DNA of 59,293 nucleotides from Lachnospiraceae bacterium (lineage in GTDB: Bacteria; Bacillota; Clostridia; Lachnospirales; Lachnospiraceae), in assembly GCA_016281275.1 (NCBI GenBank), contig JAEEIH010000115.1, forward strand, positions 1 to 59,293, in the 5' to 3' direction. The position numbers and the translations under genes are program-made. Positions 7,707 through 16,202 of the stretch are shown piece by piece; position 1 is the first letter of the stretch, and every line of letters starts with the position of its first letter. Under the pieces are notes generated by a model, which saw only the letters and a list, made by a program, of their open reading frames with translations, did no database searches and had not been told where the DNA came from.

Positions 7707-8999
7707 TCATATATATTTAAGAAGAAATTCATCCTCGGGAAGGGGCTTGTCATATACATAGCCCTGCACATGCTCGCATCCGCAATCAAGCGCGATCTGC
7801 TCCTCATCGGAGTCCTCAACGCCCTCGCATATAACATCGAAATCTATCTGCTTGCAAAGCGATATGAGCCCGCTAAGAACTTTGAGTCCCTTCGGACTCC
7901 TTGTACTGTTCTTAATAAAACTCCTATCGAATTTGACAACATCGATGGGAAGTACGGAAAGCGAATGAAGCGAACTGTAACCTGTACCGAAATCATCCAT
8001 GCTCACCAGGAAACCAAACTGCTTGAGCTCGATGAGCTTGTCCGAAATGATGCCCGATTCCGAAATAAAAGCAGATTCCGTAACCTCAAATTCAATATAT
8101 TTGGGAGGAATGTTGTAAGGTTTAAATACCTTAATGATATCCTCCACCATACGCGAATTGTAAAAATGTATACGTGAAAGATTAACCGACACAGTCACGG
8201 GCTCGCTACCGATCTCAAGGAGCTGCTTTATCATGCCGAACACGGACTTCATTACATAAAAGTCAAGATCAATGATCCTACCGCTACTCTCAAGTATCGG
8301 AATATATTCACCCGGAGCCATGATCCTGCCGTCCTGGCATCTGATCCTACTGAGAGCTTCGGCTCCTTCAAGCCTCTTCGTCCTAATGTTGACCTTGGGC
8401 TGGTAATAAACCAGTATGTCATTATTTTTAAGCGCTGTTTCAAAAATCGAAATGATCTCGGATGTCTTCTCTTTACCCTTATACATCTCCTCACTGAAGA
8501 TGACGTAGGGCTGGGAATAATCACCCTTCATGCTTCTGCGGGCCATGTTGGCACGATCGACACACGCAACAATCTTCTCGTGGGAATCCTTAAGAATATA
8601 AACGCCGCACTGAAGGTGAAGAAGAACGGATTGGAACTGTTTTGTGTTCTCGCTGATGAATTTATCGTTATATTTTTTGAGACCATAATCAAACAGATCG
8701 GGATCCTTCGACGTTTTGTAAAGACCCAGGATGTGATCCGAATAAGGTCTGCAGGCAGTAATACAATGATAATTATCAATGACCGTGATATTTACAAGAC
8801 TCTGAAGTAATTGATTACCGATCTCGTAGCCGTATATTTGATTGATGAACTTAAAATTCGAAATATCCAATGCGATGACAGCAAATTGCTCGTCATCGGA
8901 AAGCTGCTTTTCTTTAGCTTCCTCCGCTAACGCAAGGAAATCTTCATAGAAAGGCAAACCCGTGAGCTTATCATACTGTTGGATTTTGTAATTTGGCAT
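7707..8999 (-). CDS. Cyclic-di-GMP phosphodiesterase, degenerate GGDEF plus EAL
   Basis: Cytosolic protein of 430 aa with no sensory domain. The N-terminal GGDEF fold (about 1-160, starting from the typical DKLTGLPFYEDF) has PYSDH in place of GGDEF and so should not synthesise cyclic-di-GMP; such domains often bind GTP and tune the EAL domain. The EAL domain (about 175-430) keeps EAL, VNLSR, EVTES, MDDFGTGYSSL, VKFD, CEGVE and QGYVY, so hydrolysis to pGpG is predicted. The start follows an AAGGGG site. A 33-codon frame with a better ribosome site begins 29 bases upstream and overlaps this gene. It forms its own unit with a strong terminator. Confidence 0.9.
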   Translation of the reverse strand: MPNYKIQQYDKLTGLPFYEDFLALAEEAKEKQLSDDEQFAVIALDISNFKFINQIYGYEIGNQLLQSLVNITVIDNYHCITACRPYSDHILGLYKTSKDPDLFDYGLKKYNDKFISENTKQFQSVLLHLQCGVYILKDSHEKIVACVDRANMARRSMKGDYSQPYVIFSEEMYKGKEKTSEIISIFETALKNNDILVYYQPKVNIRTKRLEGAEALSRIRCQDGRIMAPGEYIPILESSGRIIDLDFYVMKSVFGMIKQLLEIGSEPVTVSVNLSRIHFYNSRMVEDIIKVFKPYNIPPKYIEFEVTESAFISESGIISDKLIELKQFGFLVSMDDFGTGYSSLHSLSVLPIDVVKFDRSFIKNSTRSPKGLKVLSGLISLCKQIDFDVICEGVEDSDEEQIALDCGCEHVQGYVYDKPLPEDEFLLKYI

Positions 9000-9028
9000 C
9001 TAATACATCCCCTTGTGTAATAATTCAC
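8927..9028 (-). CDS. Possible overlapping upstream ORF (33 aa)
   Basis: A GTG codon at 9028 is preceded by GGGAGGTAAAGCG, a better ribosome site than that of the phosphodiesterase gene. The frame runs 33 codons and ends inside the phosphodiesterase gene in another frame. It could be a leader peptide coupled to the phosphodiesterase, or chance. The peptide has no recognisable domain. Confidence 0.25.
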   Translation of the reverse strand: MNYYTRGCIRCQITKSNSMISSRVCLSMKISLR

Positions 9029-9194
9029 CGCTTTACCTCCCAAAGAAACCATAACACTATATTATAAATTTCGTACCCTTTTGTTATATAAGATACCACA
9101 TCGCAAAAAATTATTCAATATAATTTTTCATATTTGTGAATTTCTCGTCAAAAACTATACACATGTTTTCTTTTCGTAAAATTATAGCAACAGC

Positions 9195-10229
9195 TTATTT
9201 TTTTGCCTTTCTTTTCATGTTTTCAAAGTCTCCGTGCAGTAATTTAAAGAGCGCTTCACCTTCGTCTTCTCCGCATCGATTTTTAAAGAATTTGTGAAGT
9301 TCATCTTTTGTGTTTGAAGTCAACAATCCTTCATGAATCTTGGACGCATATATATCAATAGTCTTAACACTGAGCATATCCTTAAGATAATCATAGATAT
9401 ATTGCATATCCGGACCTGCCGACACGGGCTGTTGAGTATTCTGATTTTTTTGCACTGAATCATCGTTCTTTGAAGATCTGCGTCTTCTTCGACTGCGTCC
9501 TTCTCTCTTTTCCGGGGATGCCTGAGGCTGATCCGGTGTCTCTGCACCGGTCTGCTCGTTGTCTCCTTGCTGCTTCTTGCCGTTTGGCTGTTTATTGTTT
9601 GCTTGCTTGCGATCGTCGGGTTGCTTTTGTACGCTCTCCTGTTTGGGTGTGCTTTCCCGTTTTTTGGCACTTCCCTGTGTAGCGTCATTGTTCTGTTTCT
9701 TTGCTTCCCGTTCAACCTCCTGAGAGTCTTTTCGACCGGTGATCACAGCCTTATCGACTTTCTGCTTCTGTTGTTTCGATGTGCCGTCGCCTTTTTTCTT
9801 TTTGATCGCAACGTTTCCGTTCTCGTTTCCTTTAATGGGGTGCTTAAGATCATATGCGATCGCAGAGATTATATTGTCAAATTTTCCCACACTGATAGGA
9901 TAATCGGTAAAATATCTTTCACAGAAAGTAAGTGCCGACTTAAAGCCGTTATCATGGCTGATAACAGAGAAGAATCCCTGTTTGTGGCGTTCTATCATTG
10001 CCCCCAGTAAAGAAACGATCTGGAAGTCCATGGCGTTCGATCCAACGAAGTTGGTGTTGATGAATTTCACAGTCGCTTTACTGTTGTTAATGTTCTCAAG
10101 AGTGGGAATCGTAAGATTGTTGGCGTTCTCGCTGTAGAAAATGAACACCTGGTCATCCGCTTCCAAAGAAAGGACTCCTTCAAGCCCGTTGCTCCTAACA
10201 TTCTCGAGATCTATAAAAAGGAATCTCAT
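9195..10229 (-). CDS. NYN/PIN-like nuclease-domain protein with charged linker
   Basis: Protein of 344 aa. The N-terminal about 130 residues look like a NYN (PIN-like) RNase fold: FIDLENV supplies the first conserved Asp, NAMDFQI the second and SHDNGF the third. A long low-complexity Lys/Gln/Asn/Arg-rich linker (about 145-265) includes a basic RSRRRRRSSK patch, plausibly nucleic-acid binding. A conserved-looking helical C-terminal domain follows (about 275-344). The gene starts 19 bases after the endonuclease IV stop codon, so the two are probably co-transcribed. RNA cleavage is inference from the fold; I know of no characterised member with this layout. Confidence 0.75.
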   Translation of the reverse strand: MRFLFIDLENVRSNGLEGVLSLEADDQVFIFYSENANNLTIPTLENINNSKATVKFINTNFVGSNAMDFQIVSLLGAMIERHKQGFFSVISHDNGFKSALTFCERYFTDYPISVGKFDNIISAIAYDLKHPIKGNENGNVAIKKKKGDGTSKQQKQKVDKAVITGRKDSQEVEREAKKQNNDATQGSAKKRESTPKQESVQKQPDDRKQANNKQPNGKKQQGDNEQTGAETPDQPQASPEKREGRSRRRRRSSKNDDSVQKNQNTQQPVSAGPDMQYIYDYLKDMLSVKTIDIYASKIHEGLLTSNTKDELHKFFKNRCGEDEGEALFKLLHGDFENMKRKAKK

Positions 10230-10248
10230 TTACCTTAGTCCTCCTGTT

Positions 10249-11088
10249 TTATTCTGTCCATTTGCGGATCATCCGGATTTCTTCTCTGTAGCCGTCGTCA
10301 TCGCACGGTGTCTCAAGGATGAACGGCTTTCCTTTAAGCGCGGGATGACTGACAACTCTTTTAAGCGCTTCAGCGCCTATACACCCCTGCCCTATTTTTT
10401 CATGTCTGTCTTTATGAGCTGCGAGAGGGTTCTTACTGTCATTGATATGCACGGCATAAAGCCTTTCAAGACCAATAACATCATCAAAGTGTTTCAAAAC
10501 ACCTTCAAGGTCTCCGACTATGTCGTAGCCACCGTCCCAGACATGACATGTATCCAGGCACACACCAAGTTTTTCGGGGTTTCCGAGGATATCCATGATC
10601 CGTGCGAGTTCCTCGAATGTTTTTCCTACCTCACTGCCCTTTCCCGCCATCGTCTCCAAAAGAACGGTAGTGGAAATCCCGGGGTCGATCACTTCCCTAA
10701 GCGCCTGCGCTATAAGCCTTATTCCTTCTTCCTCTCCCTGTCCGACATGTGATCCCGGATGGAAATTATAATAATTTCCGGGTATATATTCCATTCTTTT
10801 TATATCATCGGCAAGCATATTACGCGAAAAAGTCCTGATATCATCCTTCGCGGCGCAAAGATTCATCGTGTAGGGCGCGTGTGCAACAAGCTTTCCGAAA
10901 TTGTGCTCCTTCATAAGCGCGATCAGTTTTTCGGCATCCCCGGGATCAATGGCTGCCGCCGAACCGCCTCTCGGATTACGTGTAAAAAAAGCGAATGTAT
11001 TTCCGCCCACATCAAGAGCTCTCTTCCCCATCGCCTCAAAACCGCCGGATGAAGAAACATGATTTCCTATAAAAATCCCCATTTTCAC
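10249..11088 (-). CDS. nfo: Deoxyribonuclease IV (AP endonuclease)
   Basis: A 279-aa TIM-barrel endonuclease that cuts 5' to abasic sites in base excision repair. Conserved metal-ligand segments are visible: GNHVSSSGG at the start, NFHPGSHVG, LETMAGKGSEVG, CLDTCHVWDGGYD, HINDSK, DRHEKIGQG and ILETP. The length matches the bacterial Nfo family. The start has an AGAGGTG site. It is first in a two-gene unit with the NYN-domain gene. Confidence 0.93.
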   Translation of the reverse strand: MKMGIFIGNHVSSSGGFEAMGKRALDVGGNTFAFFTRNPRGGSAAAIDPGDAEKLIALMKEHNFGKLVAHAPYTMNLCAAKDDIRTFSRNMLADDIKRMEYIPGNYYNFHPGSHVGQGEEEGIRLIAQALREVIDPGISTTVLLETMAGKGSEVGKTFEELARIMDILGNPEKLGVCLDTCHVWDGGYDIVGDLEGVLKHFDDVIGLERLYAVHINDSKNPLAAHKDRHEKIGQGCIGAEALKRVVSHPALKGKPFILETPCDDDGYREEIRMIRKWTE

Positions 11089-11243
11089 CTCTTATTGCAA
11101 AAAATGGTCAAAGCGCAATTTTCTCGTGATTTTCCTTCGTAAAACCGTTCACTGCGCTGTAGCCCTGTATGAACCCAATCGATGCGAAATCACAATCGTA
11201 CCGGATCCATACCGCTCACCCATATCGAATGATGAAGTTTTGG

Positions 11244-12215
11244 TTAAATACTGTCTCCCAGGGCATTAACAAACCTGTCACGCAAAACATCATCCCTGTA
11301 ATTTCCCAGATTTATATAATTGTCTTTTGAAACGAATCCTCCGGCCATTGCCGCGTGTCCACCACCGCTGCCGATTCCCTCAAGCGCTTTTCTCGCAACT
11401 TCACCTGCGTGAACGGAAGGTCTTTCGGAACGGACGGATATCTTAACCCCGTCTTCCCTCTCACTGTAGACGATCGCAATCTCAACCTCAACCAGAGAGA
11501 GGATAAAATCCGAAAGAATGGCGATAAGTGCATCGGGACACGCGAAATTGATCTTAGAAAATCCCGCAGTACCGTAAAGCTTAATATTTTCAATTGCTGC
11601 ACCGTATGCCTGAAGGTCTTTGTACTCCATATTGTTGCCCTCAAGTTTAAGGAGTGTCTCCTCATCAGAATAATCGAAAAGGAATGCATATGCGGCTATG
11701 TCTTCGGCAGTCACTCCTCTGACGAACTGAAGAGTATCCATCTTAAGCCCGTAAAGCAGAGCCGTCGCCGTTTTCGTGTCGGGTTTAAGCCCAAGATCCT
11801 TAAAATATCCTGCGATGATCGTGGCGCATGCGCCGACAATTCTTTGGTCAAAATACCTGTATTCTACCTGAACAAAGGTCGGATGATGATCGATCGCGGC
11901 AATCTCCTCACCCGTTACATCTAAGATGTTGCCCGCGTTCTTTTGAGAATCCACACAGATGATATAGTCGTCATCGCGAAGATCGTTCGCAATGCTGTCA
12001 TGCGAAAAGAGTTCAATTCCGAATGTTTCGATCATTTTCGTTGTGCTGAGCTTGTCAATTTTACCGACGTAGATAATGGTGGATGAAATCCCGAAATTTT
12101 CAAAGAGTTTTTGTAGTCCGTATGCCGAAGCGATCGCGTCGGGATCGGGAAAATTGTGGGTCTGTATATAGACTTGTCTGCCCTCACAGATTTTGATCAA
12201 TTCTCTGACGTCCAT
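11244..12215 (-). CDS. DHH-family phosphoesterase (NrnA-like)
   Basis: A 323-aa DHH/DHHA1 protein. The start at 12215 is chosen for the GAGGAGG site directly before it; the frame stays open upstream but without a site. The DHH domain carries HNFPDPDAIAS (DxD), CVDSQ and IDHHPTF; the DHHA1 domain ends with GSGGGHAAMAGG. The family includes nanoRNases and 3'-phosphoadenosine phosphatases (NrnA) and cyclic-dinucleotide phosphodiesterases (GdpP-type); this one has no membrane or PAS part, so NrnA-like activity on short RNA or pAp is most likely. The two EAL proteins nearby would produce pGpG, a nanoRNA substrate; that link is inference. Confidence 0.85.
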   Translation of the reverse strand: MDVRELIKICEGRQVYIQTHNFPDPDAIASAYGLQKLFENFGISSTIIYVGKIDKLSTTKMIETFGIELFSHDSIANDLRDDDYIICVDSQKNAGNILDVTGEEIAAIDHHPTFVQVEYRYFDQRIVGACATIIAGYFKDLGLKPDTKTATALLYGLKMDTLQFVRGVTAEDIAAYAFLFDYSDEETLLKLEGNNMEYKDLQAYGAAIENIKLYGTAGFSKINFACPDALIAILSDFILSLVEVEIAIVYSEREDGVKISVRSERPSVHAGEVARKALEGIGSGGGHAAMAGGFVSKDNYINLGNYRDDVLRDRFVNALGDSI

Positions 12216-12275
12216 TTTATCCTCCTCTTTGATTCTATTTGCAGTCTTACCCGACCGCAACATCGCACAATAATG

Positions 12276-12304
12276 ATTATACCATAGCGTTTTCAATTAT
12301 GAAA
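12276..12304 (-). promoter_or_regulatory. Probable promoter of the DHH gene
   Basis: Minus-strand TATAAT (12276-12281) is perfect; the -35 TTTCAT (12299-12304), 17 bases away, is poor. Confidence 0.45.
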
Positions 12305-12305
12305 C

Positions 12306-12339
12306 GAAAAAAAGCAAAGCGGCTTCACACATCCGCTTT
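12306..12339 (-). terminator. Terminator of the pfl operon, overlapping the pflA stop
   Basis: AAAGCGG (12316-12322) pairs with CCGCTTT (12333-12339), and the minus strand continues into a run of seven T. The pflA stop codon (12325-12327) lies in the loop. Confidence 0.85.
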
Positions 12340-13086
12340 ACTTTTCAAAAGCTTATATTTTGCAGGAATGTATTCCTCAAGCTGTTCAGTTACAAAGGGC
12401 GGACACTCGGGTACATCCGCAAGCGGAAAAACAATTCCGAGCGCGTCATATTTGGGAATACACATCTTGTGAAAAGGTAACAGTTCAATGCGCTCCACAC
12501 CTTTATAGCGTTCCGCGATCCCAATCAGTCTTTTTATGTTATCTTCGTTTTCCGTGATCCCCGGAACAACGACATGCCTGATCCATATCCTCACCCGTGC
12601 TTTCGACGCTTTTTCGAGAAAATTCATCACCGTAGCGAGCGATCCGTTCGAATAACGCTTATAATCGTCGTCCGTGGTGAATTTCACATCACATAATGTT
12701 ATATCGGTCTTCTCAAGAAGATCGTCGAGTTTTTCTCCGCTGCAGCCGTGCCCCGATGTATCAAGGCAGGTCGAAACGCCTTCCTCATGCATTCGTTCAA
12801 AAAGCCCCGCAACAAAAGAAGCCTGTACGAGTGGTTCGCCGCCCGAAACGGTGATCCCGCCTTCCTTCCCAAAATAAGTTCTGTAGCGAAGCACCTTTTC
12901 CGCAATCCGATCGACGCTCAACAGTTCGCCGGCTTCGTTTGCCCACGTGTCCGGGTTATGGCAGTATGCGCACCTCATGGGACAGCCCTGAAGGAACACG
13001 ACACATCTGATGCCGGGTCCGTCAACACCGCCCATACTCATCACGGAATGAATTCTTCCTTTTTTATCCGTTGCTTTATCGCACAC
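12325..13086 (-). CDS. pflA: Pyruvate formate-lyase activating enzyme
   Basis: Radical-SAM enzyme that uses a 4Fe-4S cluster and S-adenosylmethionine to place the glycyl radical on pyruvate formate-lyase. The cluster motif CPMRCAYC follows the typical GGVDGPGIRCVVFLQG segment; TVSGGEPL is also present. I chose the GTG at 13086 because GAGGAAAG lies just upstream, giving 253 aa, close to the family length. The frame stays open for 20 more codons, but that part consists of an imperfect 21-base repeat. It follows pflB by about 90 bases in one operon. Confidence 0.93.
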   Translation of the reverse strand: MCDKATDKKGRIHSVMSMGGVDGPGIRCVVFLQGCPMRCAYCHNPDTWANEAGELLSVDRIAEKVLRYRTYFGKEGGITVSGGEPLVQASFVAGLFERMHEEGVSTCLDTSGHGCSGEKLDDLLEKTDITLCDVKFTTDDDYKRYSNGSLATVMNFLEKASKARVRIWIRHVVVPGITENEDNIKRLIGIAERYKGVERIELLPFHKMCIPKYDALGIVFPLADVPECPPFVTEQLEEYIPAKYKLLKSKADV

Positions 13087-13100
13087 TTTTCTTTCCTCGT

Positions 13101-13160
13101 AAAACACTCTTTTGCTGGCAAGCAAAACTCTCTTGCAGTCGATCAAAACTCTCTTGCATT
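13101..13160 (-). repeat. Imperfect 21-base tandem repeat between pflB and pflA
   Basis: CAAAACTCTCTTGCA occurs at 13123-13137 and again at 13144-13158, with a weaker third copy at about 13102-13116. It lies in the intercistronic gap. Confidence 0.6.
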
Positions 13161-13175
13161 TCCGGGTATCGTCTT

Positions 13176-15401
13176 TCAGATTCCCTCATGGAATGTTCTG
13201 CTGATAACTTCCTTCTTCTGTTCGGTTGTCAACTTGTTGAAAAGAACCGCATATCCGGAAACCCTGATCGTGAGCGTCGGATATTTTTCGGGATTTTCCA
13301 TGGCATCGATCAGAAGCTGTCTGTCGAGCACATTAACATTGAGGTGGTGAGCACCTCTTGCAAAATAACCGTCAAGGATGTTCTCAAGATTGTCTCTTCT
13401 TTCTTCCCATGTGTGACCGAGTGCCGTGGGAACGATAGAAAACGTGTTGCTTATGCCGTCCTTGCAGGTCTTGTATTGAAGCTTCGATACGGAGTTGAGT
13501 GACGCAAGAGCGCCGTTCTTGTCTCTTCCGTGCATCGGATTCGCACCCGGTGCGAAGGGCTCGCCGGCACGTCTGCCGTCGGGAGTATTTCCCGTCTTCT
13601 TGCCGTACATAACGTTCGAAGTGATGGTAAGTACGGAAAGAGTATGCTCCGCATTTCTGTATGTGGGGATTTTCTTAAGTGCTTCAAGGAAAAGTTCTGT
13701 CTGTTCCACAGCGATGGAATCGACTCTGTCGTCATCGTTACCGTAGCAGGGGAATTCGCCGATTGTTTCGAAGTCTTTGATAAGACCGTTCTCGTCACGA
13801 ATGGTACGCACCTTAGCGTATTTGATCGCTGAAAGCGAATCGGTGAGCACAGAAAGACCCGCAACGCCGAATGCCATGTAGCGATGAACATCTGTGTCGT
13901 GAAGAGCCATCTGTGTCTTTTCGTACGCGTATTTGTCATGCATATAATGAATCATGTTCATGGCCTTTACATATGTTGATGCAAGCCAGTCGCGGTAGAA
14001 GCTCATGCGCTCCATGACCTTGTCATAATCGAGGTACTCGTCCTCATAAACGGGCATCTCGGGTCCGATCTGCATGTCATAACGCTCATCCTTGCCTCCG
14101 TTTAGACTCATGAGAAGGAGCTTTGCGAGGTTGGCACGCGCACCGAAGAACTGCATGTCCTTGCCGAGACGCATTGCGGAAACGCAACATGCGATACCGT
14201 AGTCATCACCGTAGATCGGTCTCATAAGGTCATCGTTCTCGTACTGGATCGCGTGCGTATCGCATGAAACCTTAGCACAGAAGTCCTTAAAGCCCTTGGG
14301 CAGATCCTTCGACCAGAGTACTGTAAGGTTAGGCTCCGCGGAGGGTCCGAGTGTATAAAGAGTATTGAGTATTCTGAATGAAGTCTTCGAAACAAGAGTC
14401 GATCCGTCAAGCGCCATGCCGCCGACAGATTCCGTGATCCACATCGGATCCCCGGCGAAAAGTTCGTTGTATTCGGGCGTACGCAGGTGTCTCGCCATAC
14501 GAAGCTTCATGACGAAATCGTCGATGATCTCCTGAATGCCGCTCTCTGTGTACTTTCCTTCCCTGATGTCTCTTTCGAAATATATATCAAGAAATGTCGA
14601 AACACGACCGAGACTCATTGCTGCGCCGTTCTGTTCCTTGATGGCACCGAGATACCCAAAATAAAGCCACTGAACGGCTTCCTTTGAATCTGTGGCGGGT
14701 TTACTGATATCGATCTCATAAAGAAGAGCCATGTCTTTGAGCTTACCGAGGAAGTTGATCTGCTGGTAGAGCTCTTCAAGACGTCTGATCGTCTCGGCAT
14801 CACATGGATTCGATGCAAGAGCTTCTTTGTCCTTCTTCTTTTCTTCGATAAGTCTGTCGACTCCGTAAAGAGCGACTCTGCGGTAGTCGCCGATGATCCT
14901 TCCTCTGCCGTAGGCATCCGGAAGTCCTGTTATGATGCCGGCATGACGAGCCTTACGGATCTCCTCGTTATAAACGCGGAATACCCCGTCATTGTGAGTC
15001 GTTCTGTAAAGAAACTCCTCCTCAACTTTTTCCGAAAGTTCGTAGCCGTACGCCTGACATGCCTTACGTGTCATGTTGAGCCCGCCGAAGGGATTGACTC
15101 CGCGGCGGAGAGGTCTGTCGGTCTGAAGACCGACAATAAGCTCGTTCTCTTTATCGAGATATCCGGGCTTGTAATTAAGCAATGATGTAACGTGCTGTGT
15201 ATCGATGTCAAGCACGCCGCCGAATCTCATCTCAAGCTCAAAAAGACCGTCAAGCTTGTGCGAGAGCTTTTTTGTCCTTTCGGTCGCTCCTTCAAGGAAC
15301 GAACCGTCGCCCTCGTATGAGATGTGGTTATTGATAATGAAATCTCTGACATCGATAGTTTCCTGCCACTTTGTACCCTTAAAACCGTTCCAGGCTTCCA
15401 T
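13176..15401 (-). CDS. pflB: Formate C-acetyltransferase (pyruvate formate-lyase)
   Basis: Glycyl-radical enzyme converting pyruvate and CoA to acetyl-CoA and formate in anaerobic fermentation. At 741 aa it has family length. The catalytic Cys-Cys pair is visible in [10 protein letters not shown] and the glycyl radical site near the C-terminus in RVSGYAV. The start at 15401 follows AAAGGAGAAAG; the frame extends 11 codons further without such a site. The cognate activase gene follows immediately. A leader with two mutually exclusive hairpins precedes it. Confidence 0.96.
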   Translation of the reverse strand: MEAWNGFKGTKWQETIDVRDFIINNHISYEGDGSFLEGATERTKKLSHKLDGLFELEMRFGGVLDIDTQHVTSLLNYKPGYLDKENELIVGLQTDRPLRRGVNPFGGLNMTRKACQAYGYELSEKVEEEFLYRTTHNDGVFRVYNEEIRKARHAGIITGLPDAYGRGRIIGDYRRVALYGVDRLIEEKKKDKEALASNPCDAETIRRLEELYQQINFLGKLKDMALLYEIDISKPATDSKEAVQWLYFGYLGAIKEQNGAAMSLGRVSTFLDIYFERDIREGKYTESGIQEIIDDFVMKLRMARHLRTPEYNELFAGDPMWITESVGGMALDGSTLVSKTSFRILNTLYTLGPSAEPNLTVLWSKDLPKGFKDFCAKVSCDTHAIQYENDDLMRPIYGDDYGIACCVSAMRLGKDMQFFGARANLAKLLLMSLNGGKDERYDMQIGPEMPVYEDEYLDYDKVMERMSFYRDWLASTYVKAMNMIHYMHDKYAYEKTQMALHDTDVHRYMAFGVAGLSVLTDSLSAIKYAKVRTIRDENGLIKDFETIGEFPCYGNDDDRVDSIAVEQTELFLEALKKIPTYRNAEHTLSVLTITSNVMYGKKTGNTPDGRRAGEPFAPGANPMHGRDKNGALASLNSVSKLQYKTCKDGISNTFSIVPTALGHTWEERRDNLENILDGYFARGAHHLNVNVLDRQLLIDAMENPEKYPTLTIRVSGYAVLFNKLTTEQKKEVISRTFHEGI

Positions 15402-15434
15402 GATCTTTCTCCTTTTCCTTTTGTGCCAAGTCAA

Positions 15435-15570
15435 TAATCATCGTGCCCTTCTTAAATTAAAGAAGGGCAACTTCCGAAGAAGTTGCCCAGACGGTCGGCA
15501 ATAAATATACCAAGAGGTATACGATGATTCCACGTGGTGAACTCCACTTATCCGTCAGGAATCATCAATA
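15435..15570 (-). promoter_or_regulatory. Structured leader upstream of pflB
   Basis: GGGCAACTT (15465-15473) pairs with AAGTTGCCC (15480-15488), and GCCCTTCTT (15445-15453) pairs with AAGAAGGGC (15460-15468). The two 9-bp stems share bases 15465-15468 and cannot form together. Further upstream are a TATACC/GGTATA stem (about 15506-15521) and a GATGATTCC/GGAATCATC pair (about 15523-15568). No clear promoter was found. Confidence 0.55.
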
Positions 15571-15740
15571 TGTTTCACAGCGTCCCTCGCATTCGCAATC
15601 CGCTCCGCTTCTTGCTCATGTTGCGGGACTGTGTTGCTGTTTCACAGCGGATCCCTCTCCGCTGTTTCACAGCGTCCCTCGCATTCGCAATCCGCTCCGC
15701 TTCTTGCTCATGCTGCGGGACTGTGTTGCTGTTTCACAGC
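15571..15740. repeat. Two 78-bp direct repeats
   Basis: Copies at 15571-15648 and 15663-15740 differ at one base (15621 versus the matching position in copy 2) and are separated by 14 bases. Each begins and ends with GTTTCACAGC. Each contains an internal GTCCC...GGGAC pairing. No gene lies here. Confidence 0.9.
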
Positions 15741-15754
15741 AACATGCCGGCTCC

Positions 15755-15789
15755 AAAATCACATTGAAAGCAAGCTTTCATGTGATTTT
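15755..15789 (-). terminator. Hairpin after the CheY-like gene, probable terminator
   Basis: AAAATCACA (15755-15763) pairs with TGTGATTTT (15781-15789), continuing inward with TGAAAGC/GCTTTCA. This gives about 16 pairs with one bulged base; the U-tract is only the TTTT of the stem itself. Confidence 0.6.
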
Positions 15790-15827
15790 TATCGCCGTCA
15801 TAGCTGTGATATGTAACTACATTTTTA

Positions 15828-16181
15828 TCACATCTTATTGATAACTGCAAGTATAGCTTCCGACTCGAACGGCTTCGTAACAAATTCGGATGCGCCGAGC
15901 TTAAGAGCGTCCACCATGTTGGTGTGCTGTCCGGCTGCCGTGACCATCACGATCCTTGCCGAACTGTCAACTTCCTTGATAGCTTTGAGAGCCTGAAGTC
16001 CGTCCATAACGGGCATCGTAATGTCAAGCGTCGTAATATCGGGTGAAAGCTCCTTAAATTTTGTAAGACCATCCATTCCGTCGATTGCTTCCCCGATCAC
16101 TTCATGTCCACCTTCTTCAAGGATAGTCTTCAAAACCTTACGGGAAGTTCTCGAATCATCCACTATAAGTATCTTAGCCAT
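15828..16181 (-). CDS. CheY-like single-domain response regulator
   Basis: A stand-alone 117-aa receiver. The acidic pair LIVDD, the phospho-aspartate in TLDITMP (about 53), the VTAAG threonine and the VTKPF lysine are all present, so phosphorylation is expected. There is no output domain, as in CheY. It starts 21 bases after the CheX-like gene in the same operon, suggesting a phospho-regulator and phosphatase pair. Confidence 0.92.
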   Translation of the reverse strand: MAKILIVDDSRTSRKVLKTILEEGGHEVIGEAIDGMDGLTKFKELSPDITTLDITMPVMDGLQALKAIKEVDSSARIVMVTAAGQHTNMVDALKLGASEFVTKPFESEAILAVINKM

Positions 16182-16202
16182 AAAACGTTCCCCCTTACGT
16201 AA

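Noticed and set aside
1249..8999. Diguanylate cyclase activity for the two GGDEF-EAL proteins
   Set aside because: The GGDEF signature is replaced in both, while EAL motifs are complete.
15571..15740. Possible CRISPR array
   Set aside because: Only two units of 78 bases with a 14-base spacer; CRISPR repeats are shorter with spacers of about 30 bases, and no cas genes are present.
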